From Subtercola lobariae (GTDB taxonomy: Bacteria > Actinomycetota > Actinomycetes > Actinomycetales > Microbacteriaceae), in NCBI RefSeq assembly GCF_014640255.1, contig NZ_BMGP01000002.1, positions 248,001 through 312,000 on the forward strand: 64,000 nt of DNA. The letters are read 5' to 3'. Below the pieces are notes generated by a model. It did no database searches. It saw nothing but the letters and a program-made list of their open reading frames with translations, and was not told the DNA's origin. Of the stretch, positions 52,577-60,320 are shown piece by piece; position 1 is the first letter of the stretch, and the number at the start of each line of letters is the position of its first letter. The position numbers were made by a program, and so were the translations under genes.

Positions 52577-52828
52577 ATGGAGAAAGTCATCACATCTGCA
52601 CAACTGAGGCAAAACCCCGCTGAAGCGCTGCGAGACGTTCAGAACGGTGACGAATACCACGTCACCTATCACGGCCGAGACATCGCCAGACTAATTCCGC
52701 CCGAGCGACCTCGTGGTGCCACCCGGGAGCAGGCAATGTCTCTGTACAGCACCCCCGTCGACAGTGGATGGGCCGACGAACTCAGAGATCTTCGAGCCGG
52801 GGAGAATATGGATGACCCTTGGCAATGA
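52577..52828 (+). CDS. Phd/YefM-family antitoxin
   Basis: From ATG 52577 the protein has 83 aa: EKVITSAQLRQNPAEALRDV, QNGDEYHVTYHGRDIARLIP then a C-terminal tail (STPVDSGWADELRDLRAGEN) that would wrap the toxin. The N-terminal fold is the Phd DNA-binding type. The stop overlaps the toxin ATG (ATGA), and a 32-bp palindrome precedes the gene. It neutralises the VapC-like nuclease and probably represses the operon. Confidence 0.88.
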   Translation: MEKVITSAQLRQNPAEALRDVQNGDEYHVTYHGRDIARLIPPERPRGATREQAMSLYSTPVDSGWADELRDLRAGENMDDPWQ

Positions 52829-53220
52829 GCGAGTGCATCCTCGACACGAACGTGTTGATCGCAGAAGCTGGTGTGAACCTGCCAGACGACACCACCTTCC
52901 TGGTGACTTCCATCTCGTACGCTGAGCTACAGTTCGGCCTCTCAACTTCATTGGATAACGGCCGGGTACACGCCGAACGTTCCCTCCGAGTGAATCGGGC
53001 CAAAGCCATTTACGGCCCCGGTCTTCCGTTCGACGACCAAGCGTCGACGAGCTACGGCTACCTCACAGAGTTGCTGCTGATGCGCGGCAGGAGCCCGAGA
53101 GGCAGAATCGTCGACATCATGATCGCTTCGATCGCTCACTCTCGCGGAGCGTCGCTGATCACCCGAAACGTTGACGACTTCATCGGTCTCGAAGACGCTC
53201 TCGACGTGATGCCCTCCTGA
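52825..53220 (+). CDS. PIN-domain toxin, VapC family
   Basis: The toxin starts at ATG 52825 inside the antitoxin stop and has 131 aa. PIN acidic residues are visible: Asp in CILDTNVLI, Glu in SYAELQFGLS, Asp in RIVDIMIASIAHSRG and Asp in RNVDDFIGLED. VapC enzymes are Mg-dependent ribonucleases that cut tRNA or rRNA. All four acidic positions are kept, so it should be active. A 100-nt gap without genes follows. Confidence 0.9.
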   Translation: MSECILDTNVLIAEAGVNLPDDTTFLVTSISYAELQFGLSTSLDNGRVHAERSLRVNRAKAIYGPGLPFDDQASTSYGYLTELLLMRGRSPRGRIVDIMIASIAHSRGASLITRNVDDFIGLEDALDVMPS

Positions 53221-53320
53221 ATCGTCGACATCTGCTGCCAGAGTCACCGATACAAACCACAACGGCCGCGCCCGCGGCTTCGCCCATACGATCGCCGAAT
53301 ACCTTCGCACGTAGCGAGCG

Positions 53321-54028
53321 TTACTGTGGGGCGCGGGTGGCGAAGACGATGGTGTTGTCGACGTAGTGCCCGGTGGAGTCGTCGAAGACGCCGCCGCAGG
53401 TGATGAGACGCAGCTGCGCTGTCGGGGTGGGGCCGTATACCTCGTCGGTGGGAAATTGCGCCTTCGCCGCCTGCACGAGGCGGTCGACGGTGAAGGTGAC
53501 CGAAGACTGGTCAGACAGGGTGACCCGCACCTGAGCCCCGACCTGAAGCTCGGCAAGCCGAGCGAAGACCGCTGGAGCGACCGCCGAGTCGATGTGGCCG
53601 GCGATGACGGCCGGCCCGATGTCGCCCGGTACGACCCCGTCGCTGTACCAGCCGGCGGAGTCGAAGTCGACGGGCGGCTGAATCCAGCCCGTCGAGTCTC
53701 GGTTGAGTGACTCGAGCCCTGAGTCGACCGCGATGGCGGGAATCTGCACGCGAACGGGAGTAATGCCCTTCTGCCGTTCTGTGGAAACGTGGGCGAGATA
53801 CGGATCTTGATTTGCACCGACCGCCCCTCGCGAAGCAGACGATTGCGCCACTGCTGTGGATGAGCTGGCCACAGCGCTCGACGACGAATCCGAATTCGCG
53901 GGTGCTGCGCTGCACGCACTCAGGGGACCGGCCAATGCGGCGCCGAGAAGGGCTCCGGCAACCAGAAGTCTGCGCCGAATCGTCAGCCTCGCCGCTGAGC
54001 CGCGAACGTGCGAACGGCTCCCCATCAC
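53321..54028 (-). CDS. Class F sortase
   Basis: The 235-aa protein begins at GTG 54028 (or ATG 54025), overlapping the DUF4397 gene stop. It has a signal/lipobox-like LSAC near residue 39, a Ser/Ala linker (about 45-70) and a sortase domain from TPVRVQIPAIAVDSGLESL. The catalytic His is in IGPAVIAGHIDSAVAP and the Cys in LRLITCGG; the late Arg is in IVFATRAPQ. Class F sortases in actinobacteria attach LPXTG-like proteins. No protein in the window has an obvious sorting signal. A lipidated sortase is unusual. Confidence 0.87.
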   Translation of the reverse strand: MMGSRSHVRGSAARLTIRRRLLVAGALLGAALAGPLSACSAAPANSDSSSSAVASSSTAVAQSSASRGAVGANQDPYLAHVSTERQKGITPVRVQIPAIAVDSGLESLNRDSTGWIQPPVDFDSAGWYSDGVVPGDIGPAVIAGHIDSAVAPAVFARLAELQVGAQVRVTLSDQSSVTFTVDRLVQAAKAQFPTDEVYGPTPTAQLRLITCGGVFDDSTGHYVDNTIVFATRAPQ

Positions 54029-54909
54029 CGTGCGCGTTGCGCGGTCAGCTCACTGGGCACGGTCAAGAAACCTGACGGCGCGTGTGCAACGTGTACGCCC
54101 GTCGCGCCCCCGCCGGTCTGAATGCCGCCCGTGGGCAGATCTCCCACGCTTGAGGCATCGGTGACTGCCGTGACGGTTACGCCGCCGCTCGCGTTGTCGA
54201 GCACGAAGAGGGTCGAGACCGACCCCGGGGCCAGGCTCACCTCTGCCGTCGATGCGCTCGATGAATTCGATGCACCCGATGCACCCGATGCACTCGTGAG
54301 TTCGAGCATCCAGTCGCCCGCCGGCACGTTCGCGTACGGAGTCGCCGTGCCCTCTGCGGCACCCGCGGCAACCACCACGCCGGTGGTTGTTGCGATGTTG
54401 ACCGTCGGAATGCTCGTCGATGCCTGCACGACCCGAACGCGTGACTGCCCGGTGCCGGGCGCAGTGAGATCATCGGTGAACACCACCGACCGCACATCAG
54501 CGTTTTTACCGTAGGCGGCAACCGTGATGGGCTGGCCTGCTGTGATGTTGATAGAGGTTTGGATGACCGGGGTTGTCATGCTCTGCCCCGTCGACGCCAT
54601 CGAGACCACGTACGTGCCCTGCGGCAGGGCCAGGTAGTTCGACACCTGCCCGTAGACAACGTCGGTCAGCGACTCGACCACCTTGCCCCCGGTGAGCGCG
54701 GTCAGCTGAATATCGACGCCAGCGGTGTCGGGCGAGAGATGCGCCAGGCGCACCCAGCCCGTACCAGATGCCGCGTTCGGGGCAGAAGCGGTGGTGGTCG
54801 ACCCTGAAGTGCGGGCGGCACTGGCCAGCGCCGATGCCGGTGCGGCGAAGAGCAGGCCGATGAGGGCGGCGAGAGCGACCGCCGGAGCCAGAACATTCCG
54901 AGTGTGCAT
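54025..54909 (-). CDS. DUF4397-domain secreted protein
   Basis: The 294-aa protein has a Sec signal (LAPAVALAALIGLLFAAPAS), then two DUF4397 blocks: GWVRLAHLSPDTAGVDIQLT, YGQVSNYLALPQGTYVVSMA and RVRVVQASTSIPTVNIATTT, PYANVPAGDWMLELTSASGA. A Ser/Ala/Gly-rich insertion follows the second block. The C-terminus (GGIQTGGGATGVHVAHAPSG) lacks the hydrophobic tail or LPXTG found in many relatives. Coupled to the sortase gene, it is the likeliest local partner, though how it would be anchored is unclear. Confidence 0.85.
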   Translation of the reverse strand: MHTRNVLAPAVALAALIGLLFAAPASALASAARTSGSTTTASAPNAASGTGWVRLAHLSPDTAGVDIQLTALTGGKVVESLTDVVYGQVSNYLALPQGTYVVSMASTGQSMTTPVIQTSINITAGQPITVAAYGKNADVRSVVFTDDLTAPGTGQSRVRVVQASTSIPTVNIATTTGVVVAAGAAEGTATPYANVPAGDWMLELTSASGASGASNSSSASTAEVSLAPGSVSTLFVLDNASGGVTVTAVTDASSVGDLPTGGIQTGGGATGVHVAHAPSGFLTVPSELTAQRAR

Positions 54910-54925
54910 GGTGATCCTTTCGTGG

Positions 54926-55660
54926 TTAGGGAGCTGAAGAGGCCGCCGCGGGAGTAGCCAAGAGTCCAGGCGGTTCCGGCCCGTCGACGAGGGCGAGAAT
55001 TCCGTCGTCGGTCATCGTGACCTGGGTGGGCGCCACGGGCGGCGTGAACGTCAGCAATAAAGACGTGGCGTCGACGCGCGCCTGGGCGTTGCTCACCAGG
55101 TCAGAACCGTCGAGTTGGGTGATCACGACGGCGTTGCGCAAGCCGGTCACGGATTCCTCTGCCTGGGGAAAGTCGGCGACCGTGAGTGTGTGGTCTGAGA
55201 GAAGCACTGCGAGAACCAAGATGAGCCGGGCATCCACCTGGCCGTCGATCAGTTGCGTTTCTGCGCCCGAGTTCAGTCTGAGCGCTGAGTTCTCGGTCAG
55301 TTGCAGGCCAGCGGATGCCCGTGTTGGTGTGAGCGCGTCTGCGACTCCTGCGGGGTCACTCTCGCTCGGCACCGGCGGAGCCTGCTCAGCGATCGGGTCT
55401 GACGGCGAAGCGGAGGGTGGCGCCACCAGCCCTCGCAGCTCGTCGGGCCAGAAGACGATCGCCAGGGTGACGGCCACGATGAGACCCGCGATACACGCTG
55501 CGACGACAGCTGTGCGGTGGTTGGAAGGGCTGCCGGAAGCCGAGTCGTTGCCAATGGCTTCGGTTTCGTGCATCCACCGGGCGAACATGTCTGTTGTCGC
55601 GTCGCCGACGCTTTCTGACGCGAGAGGGTGGGGCGGTTTGCCTGTGGTGGGCTGTGCCAT
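54926..55660 (-). CDS. Membrane-anchored hypothetical protein
   Basis: A 244-aa protein from ATG 55660 has a polar cytosolic N-terminus of about 45 residues, one membrane helix (VVAACIAGLIVAVTLAIVFW) and an extracytoplasmic part with a Pro/Ser-rich linker followed by a mixed domain (LRLNSGAETQLIDGQVDARL, FPQAEESVTGLRNAVVITQL, VTMTDDGILALVDG). The second half has repetitive leucine-rich beta text resembling cell-surface beta-solenoids in form but no known family. It precedes the DUF4397 and sortase genes by 16 nt and is probably co-transcribed with them. Confidence 0.65.
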   Translation of the reverse strand: MAQPTTGKPPHPLASESVGDATTDMFARWMHETEAIGNDSASGSPSNHRTAVVAACIAGLIVAVTLAIVFWPDELRGLVAPPSASPSDPIAEQAPPVPSESDPAGVADALTPTRASAGLQLTENSALRLNSGAETQLIDGQVDARLILVLAVLLSDHTLTVADFPQAEESVTGLRNAVVITQLDGSDLVSNAQARVDATSLLLTFTPPVAPTQVTMTDDGILALVDGPEPPGLLATPAAASSAP

Positions 55661-55854
55661 CGTCAGTCTCCGGTAAGCGCGCGCGAACGATCACGTGCGG
55701 AGGGACTGCGACCCACGGTAAGAGCGCGCGCTGTAAAGCTCACGCCAAGCTAGGAACTCACGTGAATTCTTACTCGCATTGCCACGCCGCGCAACCCCTC
55801 TGACTGGGGCTCACATCGGCCCTCGTACGGGTTCGGTCACACGGGTTCGGTCAT
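55661..55854. other. Short gene-free gap
   Basis: No coding frame was recognised between the membrane-anchored protein gene and the ABC-ATPase remnant. The sequence holds only the start of the 14-bp tandem repeat at 55827 and a GCGCGC-rich segment near 55676 and 55728. Confidence 0.5.
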
Positions 55855-55872
55855 ACGGCTTCTGTCACACGG
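55827..55872. repeat. 14-bp tandem repeat, 3.3 copies
   Basis: ACGGGTTCGGTCAC (55827), ACGGGTTCGGTCAT (55841) and ACGGCTTCTGTCAC (55855) are consecutive 14-bp units, followed by ACGG. They begin outside the ATPase remnant and extend through its 3' end. Confidence 0.75.
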
Positions 55873-55990
55873 CCGTCGCGCAGATGCAGCGTTCGGTGGG
55901 CTCGTCAGCGATGAGTAGCTCGGGCTGCGTCACGAGTGCGACGCGTTGTTGCTGGCCGCCCGAAAGCTGGGGCGGGCGCTGCCGGGCGTG
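55850..55990 (-). pseudogene. ABC transporter ATPase remnant with internal deletion
   Basis: On the minus strand the signature and Walker B of an ABC ATPase remain: [20 protein letters not shown] and LLIADEPTE, with the usual ARAL residues after the signature missing. A few bases later the reading resumes in another frame as LHLRDGRVTEAV and a stop, the typical end of a LolD/MacB-type ATPase. Walker A and everything upstream are gone. It is a fossil lying directly 3' of the mazF gene. Confidence 0.7.
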
Positions 55991-55991
55991 G

Positions 55992-56339
55992 TCAGACACC
56001 GAGCACCAGGCGGATGCCTGAGCCAATCTCTGACAAGAGATAGGCAGGAACATGACCAGCTGCATATGGGTCGAGAAATTCGCGCCCGACCGGCCCGACC
56101 TGCGAAACGACAGCAACCGAATCTCGCTCGAGCCCCGACGCTTCGGCCGGGATGAGCACGTTTCCTGGAAACGCCTCCAGTTGCGTATTCGACGTCATCG
56201 GAACGACCTGCACGGTAGCGATATTCGTTGCCAGAAGCCAATTCTCTTGAAGAACAATCGCTGGTCGCAGCTTCGCCGGTTCGGAGCCCCTGGGTGAGCC
56301 GAAATCAATCCAGACGATATCGCCACGAGCCGCTACCAT
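55992..56339 (-). CDS. MazF/PemK-family mRNA interferase toxin
   Basis: The 115-aa protein reads RGDIVWIDFGSPRGSEPAKL, RPAIVLQENWLLATNIATVQ and VVPMTSNTQ, the MazF fold start with the conserved RPA and Thr/Ser. It likely cleaves mRNA at short sites. The ATG lies inside the last codons of the antitoxin gene (7-nt overlap). The C-terminus is full length for the family (about 110 aa). Confidence 0.9.
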   Translation of the reverse strand: MVAARGDIVWIDFGSPRGSEPAKLRPAIVLQENWLLATNIATVQVVPMTSNTQLEAFPGNVLIPAEASGLERDSVAVVSQVGPVGREFLDPYAAGHVPAYLLSEIGSGIRLVLGV

Positions 56340-56578
56340 TCGATGTTTTCGCGCAAGAGCCGTTCAGATTCGCGCACGAACAGACCTTCGCTCGCAGGCT
56401 GGTCGGCGCGCGCCAGCACCGCGTTTGCGATCGCCGTCAATTCAGACTCACCCTCGAGCTCGTCGGCGAGTCGTTGGGCGGCAACACGATAGAACTCCGA
56501 CCGATTCATGCCGTGCTTGTCGGCTACACGCTCAAACCGCTCGAAGTCACCGACCGGAACAGAGATAGCTGTCTTCAT
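56333..56578 (-). CDS. Ribbon-helix-helix antitoxin (MazE-like)
   Basis: An 81-aa protein starts at ATG 56578. It begins MKTAISVPVGDFERFERVAD, the beta strand and first helix of an RHH fold, with NRSEFYRVAAQRLADEL as second helix, and an acidic tail (FVRESERLLRENIEW) that would bind the toxin. It is overlapped by the MazF gene and preceded by a palindrome. Pair role: DNA-binding antitoxin and autorepressor. Confidence 0.88.
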   Translation of the reverse strand: MKTAISVPVGDFERFERVADKHGMNRSEFYRVAAQRLADELEGESELTAIANAVLARADQPASEGLFVRESERLLRENIEW

Positions 56579-56585
56579 GGGCCCA

Positions 56586-56601
56586 GTATAACCATTTATA
56601 C
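56586..56601. promoter_or_regulatory. MazEF-type operator
   Basis: GTATAA-CCAT-TTATAC is a perfect inverted repeat with 6-bp arms, 7 nt upstream of the antitoxin ATG at 56578. The AT-rich palindrome fits antitoxin autoregulation and may overlap the -10 region. Confidence 0.75.
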
Positions 56602-56618
56602 CGCGATAATTCGCGCGA

Positions 56619-58067
56619 TCAGTGAGAAGCGAGGGCGGACTGCCAGGAGGATACGTGCTGGGTGACCTGCGCGAGAACGTCGTGGTGCGCGGTGAGATCG
56701 GGGGCGATGGTGGCGAGTACTGCCTCGGCTACGGAGGGGGCGGGGGCGCCCGAACGGGCATCCGCTACGTCGGTGAAGAGCGCCCACGACGCGATGACGC
56801 CGCACTCCGCGGAGCCGGGCGGCAGGCCTGCGGCGATGCGACGACGGATGACGTCGGCCACGCGAATGGGCAGCTTGAGGGCGCCATCGCGCGCGATCTG
56901 TTCGAGGCGGTGCTCGATGCGGGCATTGGTGAAGCGTGAGCGCAGGGCGGCAAGCGCGGTATCGACGGTTTCGGCGTCGAAGGGCACGATCTCGCGCGCC
57001 TCTGCCCAGAGTGCTTCGAGGGCCTCTCGGCAGGAGGCGTCGTTCATCGCCTCGGCGATGGTGGCGTGACCGAGCAGAAGACCGCGGTACGCGAGCAGGG
57101 AGTGCCCGGCGTTCAGCAGCCAGAGTTTGCGCTGCTCGTACGGCTCGATGTCGGTGACGAATCGCGCTCCGACCGAACCCCAGTTCGGGCGGCCGGCCGG
57201 GAAGGCGCCGCTGAGAATCCACTCGCTGAAGGGTTCGGTGACGACCGGTACCGCGTCAGCGAGGCCGGTGAGTTCGAAGGCCGTCTGTTGGTCGAGCGGA
57301 GTGGTTGCGGGGGTGATGCGGTCGACCATGGTGGAGACGAACGAGACGGTGGCGTCGATCCAGTCGGCCAAGGCCGGGTCGAGCCGCGCCGCGAACTCGA
57401 GCACGACCTGGCGGGTGACCGCACCGTTGCCGTTGAGGTTGTCGCAGCTCACCACGGCGAGGCCGCCTGAGCCGGCCGCGCGACGTGCGCGCAGCCCGTC
57501 GACGATGCGGCCCGGTGCGGTCGTGGCGGAATCCCGCTTCGACGATGCGGCCTCGTGCTCGATTGCGGCACTGTCGCGAGCCTGCGCGGCGCGCGAGAGG
57601 GCGCCGTCAGCGCCGACGTGCGCCGATGCGGCGGCATCCCGCGAGCCCTCAGACGAAGGAGCCAGGAGAAACTCGAGGTCGGCTTGCACCGCGGGCAGGG
57701 CCCAGTCGAGCCCGCCATCGGCGCCGCGACAATAGCCGGCCTCAGTGACCGTGAGCGTCAGAACGCCCACCGCGGGGTCGGCCACAGCCTCACACCAACG
57801 GATGCCATCGCCCCCGTCACTGGCCCGAACGATGCTCTCAATGATCTGCCCGCTGTCACCCTCACTGGCGCGCTCGATGAGCGTGTACCGGCAGTCTTGA
57901 GCGGTCAGCGCGTCGGCCAGAGCAGGGCTTCGCCCGGTGAACGAGTGGATGCCCCACCCCTCCCCCGGCTGAGCGACATCATTCGCGAGCTGGGTGTACC
58001 ACGCCTGATGGGCGCGGTGGAATGCCCCGAGACCCAGGTGCACGACCCGAACGGTATCAGGCCGCAT
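56619..58067 (-). CDS. Mannitol dehydrogenase-family reductase (fructuronate reductase-like)
   Basis: The 482-aa protein (ATG 58067) opens RVVHLGLGAFHRAHQAWYTQ (NAD site) and has VVSCDNLNGNG, VVTEPFSEWILSGAFPAGRP, WLLNAGHSLLAYRGLLLGHA with catalytic Lys/His. This is the polyol/uronate long-chain MDR family (UxaB, UxuB, MtlD). An insertion of about 50 Ala/Ser/Asp-rich residues follows residue 140 (EGSRDAAASAHVGADGA and more), not typical of the family. It is the last gene of the sugar operon; substrate may be a hexuronate or sugar alcohol. Confidence 0.88.
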   Translation of the reverse strand: MRPDTVRVVHLGLGAFHRAHQAWYTQLANDVAQPGEGWGIHSFTGRSPALADALTAQDCRYTLIERASEGDSGQIIESIVRASDGGDGIRWCEAVADPAVGVLTLTVTEAGYCRGADGGLDWALPAVQADLEFLLAPSSEGSRDAAASAHVGADGALSRAAQARDSAAIEHEAASSKRDSATTAPGRIVDGLRARRAAGSGGLAVVSCDNLNGNGAVTRQVVLEFAARLDPALADWIDATVSFVSTMVDRITPATTPLDQQTAFELTGLADAVPVVTEPFSEWILSGAFPAGRPNWGSVGARFVTDIEPYEQRKLWLLNAGHSLLAYRGLLLGHATIAEAMNDASCREALEALWAEAREIVPFDAETVDTALAALRSRFTNARIEHRLEQIARDGALKLPIRVADVIRRRIAAGLPPGSAECGVIASWALFTDVADARSGAPAPSVAEAVLATIAPDLTAHHDVLAQVTQHVSSWQSALASH

Positions 58068-58953
58068 GGGTCACGGCGGTTCGCGCCTCGATCGCCTTCA
58101 GGTACGAGAGGTTCTGGGCGGTTCGCTGTTCGAGCGGAAGCTCGGTAGAGAAGTCTTCGACGGTCACCCAGTCATCGTATCCGTGCCGGCTGAGCGCCTC
58201 GAAGTAGGCCTCGACGTCGCCTTGACCAGTCGGCAGCGGCGCCCATTCTTCGTGCCAGCGCACCGTGCCCTCGGCCTCGGCCTCGGCGGCGGCGCCGGCG
58301 GCGGCGGCACCGGCGCCGGCAGCAACCCATCGCACGTTCTTGACGTGCACGTGCGCGAGGTACGGCCCGAGCATCTGAAACGCCGCCGTGAAGTCTTCAT
58401 GCCCCTCGATGATGAGGTTGCCGAGGTCGTGAATCACCCCGACGGCAGAAGGGTCGAGCCTATCGATCAGCCGAATCGCGGCCGAGGCTGACGACGTGAT
58501 GGTGCGGTGGTGCAGCTCGATGAGCGCGCGAACTCCGTGCGCCGCGGCCCGCTCGGCCACCCACTCGAGGTCGGCCCGCGCGCTGGTGAACAACTCGCGA
58601 TAGTCGGCCCCGCCCAGGGGCGGCATGGTGACGCGCACCTGGCGAGCGCCGAGAGTTGCGGTGGCCGCGAGCATCCGTTCGACATCTGCGTGGTTGTCGC
58701 AACGGGCGTAACCGCCGATTCCGGAGAACTCGAGCCCGGCCGCCGCCGTGATGTCGGAGATGCGCGCGAGCTGATCTTCGAGCCCGGTCAGCGGCCACGA
58801 AGCCCGGTTGCCCGCCCAGAAACCCGGAACGTCGGCGGCGTCTTGGTCGGTGATGCGCCATTCGATGCCATCCCAGCCCTGGGCGGCCAGAATCGTGGCT
58901 GCCTGCTCGGGGCTCCACTCGGGAGTCGAGGCGGTGAAGACAGAGAATTTCAT
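58057..58953 (-). CDS. Sugar phosphate isomerase/epimerase (xylose isomerase-like TIM barrel)
   Basis: The 298-aa protein starts at ATG 58953, overlapping the dehydrogenase stop. It is of AP_endonuc_2 type: GWDGIEWRITDQDA, LEFSGIGGYARCDNHADVER, LGARQVRVTMPPLGGADYRE, ALIELHHRTITSSASAAI (metal Glu), VGVIHDLGNLIIEGHEDF and VHVKNVRWVAAGAGAAAAGA, with an Ala-rich insertion in the last loop. It probably works on an intermediate of the sugar pathway with its Gfo/Idh neighbour, as in inositol- or keto-sugar-like routes. Confidence 0.87.
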   Translation of the reverse strand: MKFSVFTASTPEWSPEQAATILAAQGWDGIEWRITDQDAADVPGFWAGNRASWPLTGLEDQLARISDITAAAGLEFSGIGGYARCDNHADVERMLAATATLGARQVRVTMPPLGGADYRELFTSARADLEWVAERAAAHGVRALIELHHRTITSSASAAIRLIDRLDPSAVGVIHDLGNLIIEGHEDFTAAFQMLGPYLAHVHVKNVRWVAAGAGAAAAGAAAEAEAEGTVRWHEEWAPLPTGQGDVEAYFEALSRHGYDDWVTVEDFSTELPLEQRTAQNLSYLKAIEARTAVTHAA

Positions 58954-60320
58954 GAGCTTGCTCCCGTGCTCACGACGACATCGTCGTGGGTTCCGTTCAG
59001 AATGTCATCGAACGCCACGGCGTGACCGAGCGTCGCCGAGACGTAGACCGCGCGCACGACTGCGAGCGAAATGAGGGCATCTCCGACGCGAACGCCAGGC
59101 TGGCGGCCGGCGCGGATGGCATCGACGATGTCGTCGTACTGCCGCAGGTGCCCCACGATGAACCGGTCTGCGGCCAGCTCGGCGCCACGGAGCTGATCGG
59201 CGGCGACCACGTCGGCGGCCTGGTTCACGGCAGACTTGCCGCTCGCATCCCACTCGCCGCCGGCACCGCCCGAGCCGGAGCCGCCGGCGCTGCCTGGAAC
59301 AGACGCACCCGCATCACCGCCCGAGGCATCCGCGCCAGAGCCACCCGAACCACCCGACGCGTAGAAGTAGTCGAGCAGATTGTCGTCGATGATCGCCGAC
59401 CCCCGCGACCCGTGTACCTGCACCCGCGCAGACAGCTCGGGATACGCGGCCGTCGTCGCGTGCAGCACAGCGAGAGCCCCCGACTCGAACGAAATGGTCG
59501 CCACCGCAATGTCTTCGACCTCGACCCGCTCGTGCGCCAGTAACGCGGTGCGCGCGAAAATCTCCACCGGTCGACCCAAGAACCACACCAGCAGATCGAC
59601 CGTGTGCACCCCCTGGTTCATCACTGCGCCGCCGCCGTCGAGATTCCACGTTCCGCGCCACTGACCGGAGTCGTAATACTGCTGGCTGCGCCACCAGGCC
59701 ACCGACGCCACCCCGCTGGTGATGCGCCCGAACGCCCCCTCCTGCGCGGCGCGCGCCACGACGACCGACGCTGGGTCGAACCGGTGCTGGCTGATCACCG
59801 ACACCACCTGCCCACGCGCCTCGGCCTCAGCCGCGAGTTCGGCGATCCGCCGTGCACGAGGCATCGACACGTCGAGCGGCTTCTCGATGACAACGTGCGC
59901 CCCTGAGGCAAGCGCCTCTTCAGCGAGCGCCACATGCAGTCCGCTCGGCGTGCAGACAGCTACGAGGTCGAGCGGATGCCCGGCGAGCGCCTCGCCCAAA
60001 CTCCCGTATTCGCGGGGCCGTTCACCCCCCTCGCTCTCAACCAGCTCGGCCAGCGCGGTAGCGGCTTCTGGTAGCTCGTCGACAAGCGCCACGAGCTTCA
60101 GCCCGGGCTGCCGCCCGATGGCCCTGGCGTGGTTCACACCGATGACACCGCAGCCCACAATGGCCACGGTCAGCGGCGCAGAAGCACCAGCGCCAGCACA
60201 AGAGCCCGCGCCCGCGACCGAGCCCGCGCCCGCGCCCGCGCCCGCACCCGATTCTGCGCCCGAGCCCGGCCGAGCATCCGGAGCCGCGGCCGAAGCCGCC
60301 GCATTCGTAAGGTGGCTCAT
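58950..60320 (-). CDS. Gfo/Idh/MocA-family NAD(P) oxidoreductase with Gly-rich inserts
   Basis: The 456-aa protein (ATG 60320) has a 45-residue Gly/Ala-rich tail before the Rossmann motif VAIVGCGVIGVNHARAIGRQ. Then come VAVCTPSGLHVALAEEALAS, HVVIEKPLDVSMPRARRIAE with the catalytic Lys, and WRGTWNLDGGGAVMNQGVHT with the His. A Gly/Ser-rich insert of about 40 residues lies after about residue 315 (GSGGSGADASGGDAGASVPG). Such enzymes oxidise sugar or inositol carbons. Its start overlaps the upstream isomerase stop. Confidence 0.9.
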   Translation of the reverse strand: MSHLTNAAASAAAPDARPGSGAESGAGAGAGAGSVAGAGSCAGAGASAPLTVAIVGCGVIGVNHARAIGRQPGLKLVALVDELPEAATALAELVESEGGERPREYGSLGEALAGHPLDLVAVCTPSGLHVALAEEALASGAHVVIEKPLDVSMPRARRIAELAAEAEARGQVVSVISQHRFDPASVVVARAAQEGAFGRITSGVASVAWWRSQQYYDSGQWRGTWNLDGGGAVMNQGVHTVDLLVWFLGRPVEIFARTALLAHERVEVEDIAVATISFESGALAVLHATTAAYPELSARVQVHGSRGSAIIDDNLLDYFYASGGSGGSGADASGGDAGASVPGSAGGSGSGGAGGEWDASGKSAVNQAADVVAADQLRGAELAADRFIVGHLRQYDDIVDAIRAGRQPGVRVGDALISLAVVRAVYVSATLGHAVAFDDILNGTHDDVVVSTGASS

